Assembly: GCA_964536025.1 (NCBI GenBank)
Contig: CAZHXA010000035.1
Span: 1 to 19,154 of the forward strand
Reading direction: 5' to 3'
Length of the DNA: 19,154 nt
DNA from: RGIG4576 sp964536025
Lineage (GTDB): Bacteria; Bacteroidota; Bacteroidia; Bacteroidales; Muribaculaceae
Shown here one piece after another: positions 15,780 through 19,154 of this stretch; within the stretch, counting starts at the first letter, position 1, and every line of letters starts with the position of its first letter. The position numbers and the translations under genes were made by a program. Under the pieces are notes generated by a model. The model was given only the letters and a program-made list of their open reading frames with translations. It did not search any database and was not told the DNA's origin.

Positions 15780-15847
15780 TAAAGCAAAATAATAATACTT
15801 TGCAGCAGAATAATGGAAATAATAATGTATGATGAATTTTTTGTCAT
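15779..15847 (-). CDS. Leader peptide of the branched-chain amino acid operon (Ile/Leu-rich attenuator peptide)
   Basis: A short ORF of 22 codons. It begins MTKNSSY, continues with three isoleucines, S, two Ile, two Leu, Q, S, three Ile and two Leu, then TAA. Eight of 22 residues are Ile (all ATT) and four are Leu. It starts 21 bases after the -7 element of a consensus promoter and precedes an antiterminator and an intrinsic terminator, the arrangement of ilv and leu attenuators in other phyla. Expected role: when charged Ile (and perhaps Leu) tRNA is scarce the ribosome stalls, the antiterminator forms and leuA-leuC-leuD-cimA-leuB is transcribed; when supply is good the ribosome reaches the stop and the terminator forms. 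The peptide itself probably has no other function. Confidence 0.85.
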   Translation of the reverse strand: MTKNSSYIIISIILLQSIIILL

Positions 15848-15868
15848 AATTTCTGTCTTTAATGTTTG

Positions 15869-15899
15869 CAAAATTAGTTATATAATTGAATTTTGCAAA
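15869..15899 (-). promoter_or_regulatory. Promoter of the leuA-leuC-leuD-cimA-leuB operon
   Basis: On the minus strand TTTG (15896-15899), a 19-base spacer and TAATTTTG (15869-15876) match the Bacteroidota consensus. Transcription should start about 16 bases before the leader-peptide ATG. The AT-rich stretch 15900-16040 upstream shows nothing else I can support. Confidence 0.87.
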
Positions 15900-16046
15900 A
15901 AAAATAATTGTTTTTTTATGAGAAAAGTGGTAAAATGTAATAAAAATGAGGTTTTTATTTATAATTTAGTAGTGAAATTGCCAAGTTTATAAAATATTGT
16001 TACTGTAGTGATGATTTGTTAGCATGAACCAACCGAAGTGGTGTGA

Positions 16047-16136
16047 TAATGCCTCCGGCATTAACTTTTCAGATTTCACTTTTTTTCCTTTTTCCTTTCG
16101 TTTTGTGTTTCTCATCTCCCAATGAAACAGTTAGTA
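16047..16136 (-). repeat. Dispersed repeat, copy 3 (inverted relative to copy 1)
   Basis: Reverse complement of the element at 1-98. It shares TTTCATTGGGAGATGAGAAA, AAAACGAAAGGAAAAAGGAA, AAAGTGAAATCTGAAA, and the terminal hairpin TAATGCC-GGA-GGCATTA (16047-16063). It has one fewer GGAAAAA unit than copy 1 and a few substitutions. It lies between the leu operon promoter and the rpoD terminator. Confidence 0.75.
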
Positions 16137-16181
16137 CTCTTTTTATGCAGTTCACTAACGGGCATAAAAAAAGCGTGGTGA

Positions 16182-16382
16182 TTATATTTCTTGTTTTATC
16201 TTATACTCAGGTCTTGGCGTACCCATTACTACAGATAAAACAATAGCTCCCACACCGATATTGCTATATATGACAAGCCACAATGCCGTGGCACTGATAT
16301 AAGCAACCAATGCAGGTGCTATTGCAAATCTTATCTCCGTAGTAATTACAAACCGCCAAGTTTGAATGTGGAAGACAAAATT
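16182..16382 (-). pseudogene. Possible remnant of a membrane protein gene (C-terminal fragment)
   Basis: On the minus strand an open frame without a usable start runs from just after a TGA (16383-16385) to a TAA (16182-16184), about 66 codons. It reads like a protein C-terminus: IRFAIAPALVAYISATALWL, then VIYSNIGVGAIVLSVVMG and a charged end TPRPEYKIKQEI, with one or two hydrophobic segments. Another frame just upstream (about 16347-16462) also stays open and includes NNILAKGFIEILSSTFKLGG before its stop, so a frameshifted gene is possible. I do not recognise the family. The rest of 15848-16562 holds the promoter, the repeat and the rpoD terminator. Confidence 0.4.
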
Positions 16383-16497
16383 TCAATAAAACCTTTCGCT
16401 AATATGTTATTGTGAGAGCTTTGTCTACGAAAATGTTTAATAAAAGTTTTTTTGAGGAAAACGGCTCAGTTTTCAAAAAGCTAAATACGATAGAAAG

Positions 16498-16532
16498 AAA
16501 AAAGCGTCCAATCGTAAAAAGATTGAACGCTT
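16498..16532 (-). terminator. rpoD terminator
   Basis: AAGCGT-C-CAATC (16502-16513) pairs with GATTG-A-ACGCTT (16521-16532) with one internal mismatch and loop GTAAAAA. Read on the minus strand, T residues follow (16503-16498). It lies 30 bases beyond the rpoD stop. Confidence 0.85.
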
Positions 16533-16562
16533 AGCAATTCTGTTTTGTAGGAGATTTTAATA

Positions 16563-17423
16563 TCAGTCTCCTAAATAAGTTTTAAGAAGTCTACTTTTTT
16601 GTCCTTTGAGTCTGCGAATGGCTTTTTCTTTGATTTGTCGCACACGTTCACGTGTTAAATCAAATTTTGCTCCAATTTCTTCAAGTGTCATTTCTTGACA
16701 ACCTATACCGAAGAACATTTTTAGGATGTCGCGTTCGCGTTCATGCAATTGATTTAATGCTCGATCGACTTCCTTGGATAGTGATTCTTGATTAAGTGAA
16801 GAGTCAGCCATAGGAGAGTCATCATTAGTAAGAACATCAAGAAGACTGTTGTCTTCGCCTTCTACGAATGGTGCATCTACAGAGATGTGGCGACCAGATA
16901 CTTTTAATGTGTCGGAAATCTTGTCAACCGGTATTTCAAGTTGCTCAGCCAATTCTTCGGCTGATGGGCGACGCTCATTCTCTTGCTCAAATTTTGAAAG
17001 TGCTTTACCAATCTTGTTAAGTGAGCCCACTTGGTTTAAAGGAAGACGCACGATACGAGATTGCTCAGCTAAAGCTTGCAGAATGGATTGGCGAATCCAC
17101 CACACTGCGTAAGAGATGAATTTGAAACCACGTGTTTCGTCAAACTTCTGTGCTGCTTTAATCAAGCCTAGATTGCCTTCATTAATTAAGTCGGGAAGAC
17201 TTAATCCTTGATTTTGGTATTGTTTTGCTACAGATACTACGAAACGGAGATTGGCACGGGTCAATTTCTCCAAAGCTGCATGGTCACCTTTTTTTATCGC
17301 TTGTGCCAATTCCACTTCTTCTTCGACGGTAATTAGTTCCTCTCTACCGATTTCTTGTAGGTATTTATCGAGAGATGCACTTTCGCGATTGGTGATTGAT
17401 TTTGTAATCTTTAATTGTCTCAT
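16563..17423 (-). CDS. rpoD: Primary RNA polymerase sigma factor (sigma-70, Bacteroidota type)
   Basis: Housekeeping sigma factor of 286 residues, the short form usual in Bacteroidota, which lacks the long N-terminal region 1.1. Region 1.2 starts near residue 18 (LDKYLQEIGREELIT). Region 2 has ANLRFVVSVAKQYQ, LSLPDLINEGNLGLIKA and FKFISYAVWWIRQSILQAL, for core binding and -7 recognition. Region 3 is LNKIGKALSKFE onward. Region 4 ends with the helix-turn-helix TLEEIGAKFDLTRERVRQIK. This factor should read the TAnnTTTG promoters seen in this window. It is monocistronic with its own terminator; the divergence from E. coli in region 2 matches the unusual -7 consensus. Confidence 0.95.
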   Translation of the reverse strand: MRQLKITKSITNRESASLDKYLQEIGREELITVEEEVELAQAIKKGDHAALEKLTRANLRFVVSVAKQYQNQGLSLPDLINEGNLGLIKAAQKFDETRGFKFISYAVWWIRQSILQALAEQSRIVRLPLNQVGSLNKIGKALSKFEQENERRPSAEELAEQLEIPVDKISDTLKVSGRHISVDAPFVEGEDNSLLDVLTNDDSPMADSSLNQESLSKEVDRALNQLHERERDILKMFFGIGCQEMTLEEIGAKFDLTRERVRQIKEKAIRRLKGQKSRLLKTYLGD

Positions 17424-17449
17424 TTTGTTCTAAGAGAATTTTAAGCATG

Positions 17450-17457
17450 CAAAGATA
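17450..17457 (-). promoter_or_regulatory. Candidate -7 element of rpoD
   Basis: TATCTTTG on the minus strand, ending 26 bases before the ATG. No TTG lies at the expected -33 distance, so strength is uncertain. Confidence 0.6.
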
Positions 17458-17579
17458 GTGTATTTTTGTGAGAAAATCTAATTTTTTGTCGCAAAACAGG
17501 TATTGTTTCTTGCATGGTTGTTTTTTAGTGAATAACAGAGAATAAAATATTCTTATTGTTCTTCTTGTGAAAGATTAAC

Positions 17580-17616
17580 AAAAAAAGTGCAAGTCACATA
17601 TAAGACTTGCACTTTT
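17580..17616 (-). terminator. Terminator of the HtrA-type protease gene
   Basis: A perfect 13-bp stem, AAAAGTGCAAGTC (17583-17595) with GACTTGCACTTTT (17604-17616). On the minus strand it is followed by a run of T (17586-17580). It starts 20 bases beyond the stop codon. Confidence 0.92.
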
Positions 17617-17636
17617 ACTATAATTTTTAAAGAAAA

Positions 17637-19136
17637 TTAGTCGGCGAGATTTACTGCGTAGTAGTCTTCGTTTCCGTTAGGATGAATACCTATTACCAAC
17701 ATTACTTTACGTTTGTTTGGGCTACGCATTATTGAATTGTAAATATTTTCCACATCTTCGCGACTGTTTACGGGAGTGTTGTTGATTTCAAGTATGATGA
17801 AACCGTCTTTTATGCCTGCGTTGCGGAATTTACCTGCTTTTACACCCACAACTTCTACACCGTTACTTATTTCAAGTTCTTTTTTCTTATCCTCGCTTAA
17901 TGTCAAGAAACCGCAACCTAAAGTTGAAATTGTTGTGTTCTTTGTCAATTTAGTACTGCCTTGATCGTTGCGAAGGGTTGCTGAAGTTGTGTAAGTTTTA
18001 TTGTTGCGAATGTAAGTGATTTCAATCTTGTCACCGGGACGAAGTCTATTCATCTGTTCCATGATTTGACCGCGGCTTTTTACTGTTGCACCATTAATCT
18101 TGGTTATTACATCGCCTTCTTTCAATCCTGCCTGCATAGCAGCACTGCGATCGCTTACACTTGCCACATATAGTCCTTCAGTAGTTGCAGTTATGTTCTT
18201 TTCTTTTGCAAGTTCGGCATTTAGAGGTTGATATGTAACACCGAGAACAGCTCTTTGCACGCTACCATATTCTTTTAAGTCTTTAATTACTTTTGTTACA
18301 GTAGATGATGGAATTGCAAATGAATATCCGGCATAATTGCCTGTCTTGGAGTAAATAGCAGTGTTGATACCTACTAATTCTCCGTTGATATTGACAAGAG
18401 CTCCACCACTGTTACCTTGATTTACTGCAGCATCGGTTTGGATGAAAGAATCAATGGCGTTGGCACGTTGAGCAGTAGCTTCTCCTATGTTTCGAGCTTT
18501 TGCACTTACTATACCGGCAGTAACTGTAGATGTAAAACCGAACGGATTACCAACGGCAAGAACCCATTCACCTATTTTTAATGCATCGGAATCGCCAAAT
18601 GTGATTGCATTTAGATTTTTTGCATCGATTTTTAGGAGTGCAAGGTCGGTGTTTTCGTCAGAACCTATAATTTTTGCAGTATATTTCTCATTATTATTAA
18701 GAGTAACTTCCACTTTTTCTGCTTTGCTGATAACGTGGTTGTTTGTTACAAGATATCCGTCGGGAGAAATAATAACACCCGAGCCGAGTCCCAATGGTTG
18801 AAGTTTTTCTTCATCTTGTTGTTGAGGTTGTTGTTGGCGTCTTGGGGTGTTACTGCCGAAACCGGGTCCAAAGAAAAATTCAAACGGGTCAAAGTAGGGA
18901 TTTCCTTGATATTGTTGTCGTTGTACGTTTGCGTAGGTTTTTATACTTACTACGCAATTTATTGTACTTTCGGCAGCCACAGTAAAATCGGTATCGCCTG
19001 AAGGGATACGACTTGATGTGCGTATGAAATTTTTGTCTTCTTTCTGAACATAATAGTTTTCGGCAACAACAGTCAAGGTAGAACCAAGTACAGCCGCTGC
19101 AAATAGAGCTAAAAATAATTTACCTGTTGTTTTCAT
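17637..19136 (-). CDS. degP: HtrA/DegP (Do) family periplasmic serine protease
   Basis: Envelope quality-control protease and chaperone, 499 residues. Residues 1-25 are a signal peptide. The trypsin-like domain has H134 in TNNHVIS, D164 in NTDLALLKID and S243 in GNSGGALV, so the catalytic triad is intact. A Q-rich loop (about 98-112) precedes it, in the position of the LA loop. Two PDZ domains follow: about 290-380 (GLYVASVSDRSAAMQAGLKEGDVI) and about 405-490 (GVEVVGVKAGKFRNAGIKDGFII). It should act on misfolded envelope proteins. It appears monocistronic with a strong terminator; the promoter would be outside the window, since only 18 bases remain upstream. DegP versus DegQ cannot be decided from sequence. 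Confidence 0.94.
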   Translation of the reverse strand: MKTTGKLFLALFAAAVLGSTLTVVAENYYVQKEDKNFIRTSSRIPSGDTDFTVAAESTINCVVSIKTYANVQRQQYQGNPYFDPFEFFFGPGFGSNTPRRQQQPQQQDEEKLQPLGLGSGVIISPDGYLVTNNHVISKAEKVEVTLNNNEKYTAKIIGSDENTDLALLKIDAKNLNAITFGDSDALKIGEWVLAVGNPFGFTSTVTAGIVSAKARNIGEATAQRANAIDSFIQTDAAVNQGNSGGALVNINGELVGINTAIYSKTGNYAGYSFAIPSSTVTKVIKDLKEYGSVQRAVLGVTYQPLNAELAKEKNITATTEGLYVASVSDRSAAMQAGLKEGDVITKINGATVKSRGQIMEQMNRLRPGDKIEITYIRNNKTYTTSATLRNDQGSTKLTKNTTISTLGCGFLTLSEDKKKELEISNGVEVVGVKAGKFRNAGIKDGFIILEINNTPVNSREDVENIYNSIMRSPNKRKVMLVIGIHPNGNEDYYAVNLAD

Positions 19137-19154
19137 AATCTTATAATGTTAAAT

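Noticed and set aside
16441..16480. GAAAAC/GTTTTC hairpin as an additional terminator
   Set aside because: The arms are short (6 bp) with an asymmetric bulge before the flanking A/T runs, and it lies beyond the clear rpoD terminator.

Overview
The window looks like chromosomal DNA of a Bacteroidota bacterium, most likely order Bacteroidales. The DNA is AT-rich. Several genes are preceded by the Bacteroidota promoter pattern (TTTG or TTG, about 19 bases, then TAnnTTTG) and mostly lack obvious Shine-Dalgarno sequences. The primary sigma factor is the short 286-residue type, and one surface protein combines BspA-type leucine-rich repeats with a type IX secretion-like C-terminal domain. Almost everything is housekeeping or biosynthetic; no phage, IS element, CRISPR array or defence locus is visible.

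Layout. 1-1280: a BspA-like repeat protein between copies of a dispersed hairpin-containing repeat. 1281-3995 (+): ruvX, def and ettA, ending in a strong stem-loop shared with the convergent genes. 4069-5740 (-): maf, kdsC and a nitroreductase, transcribed from a near-consensus promoter. 5856-5927 (-): initiator tRNA-Met with its own promoter and terminator. 6193-7907 (+): an unrecognised lipoprotein translationally coupled to a PhnP-like metallo-beta-lactamase-fold hydrolase. 8085-9422 (+): gdhA, with a perfect palindrome at its transcription start. 9512-15655 (-): a five-gene branched-chain amino acid operon, leuA-leuC-leuD-cimA-leuB. 15656-15900 (-): its regulatory leader. 16047-16385: a copy of the dispersed repeat, inverted relative to the one at the window start, and a gene remnant. 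16563-17423 (-): rpoD. 17637-19136 (-): an HtrA/DegP-type periplasmic protease.

The most interesting structure is the leader of the leu operon. A consensus promoter (15869-15899) is followed by an ORF of 22 codons (15779-15847) with 8 isoleucine and 4 leucine codons. After it come two mutually exclusive RNA structures: an antiterminator (15767-15779 paired with 15710-15722) and an intrinsic terminator (15683-15716). This is the layout of a ribosome-mediated transcription attenuator, and it had no annotation to start from. The bias toward isoleucine fits the operon content. Besides leuABCD there is a second 2-isopropylmalate-synthase-like gene that closely resembles the Leptospira-type citramalate synthase, which starts isoleucine synthesis from pyruvate and reuses LeuCD and LeuB. 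The operon therefore appears to serve both leucine and isoleucine, and its leader appears to sense mainly charged isoleucine tRNA.
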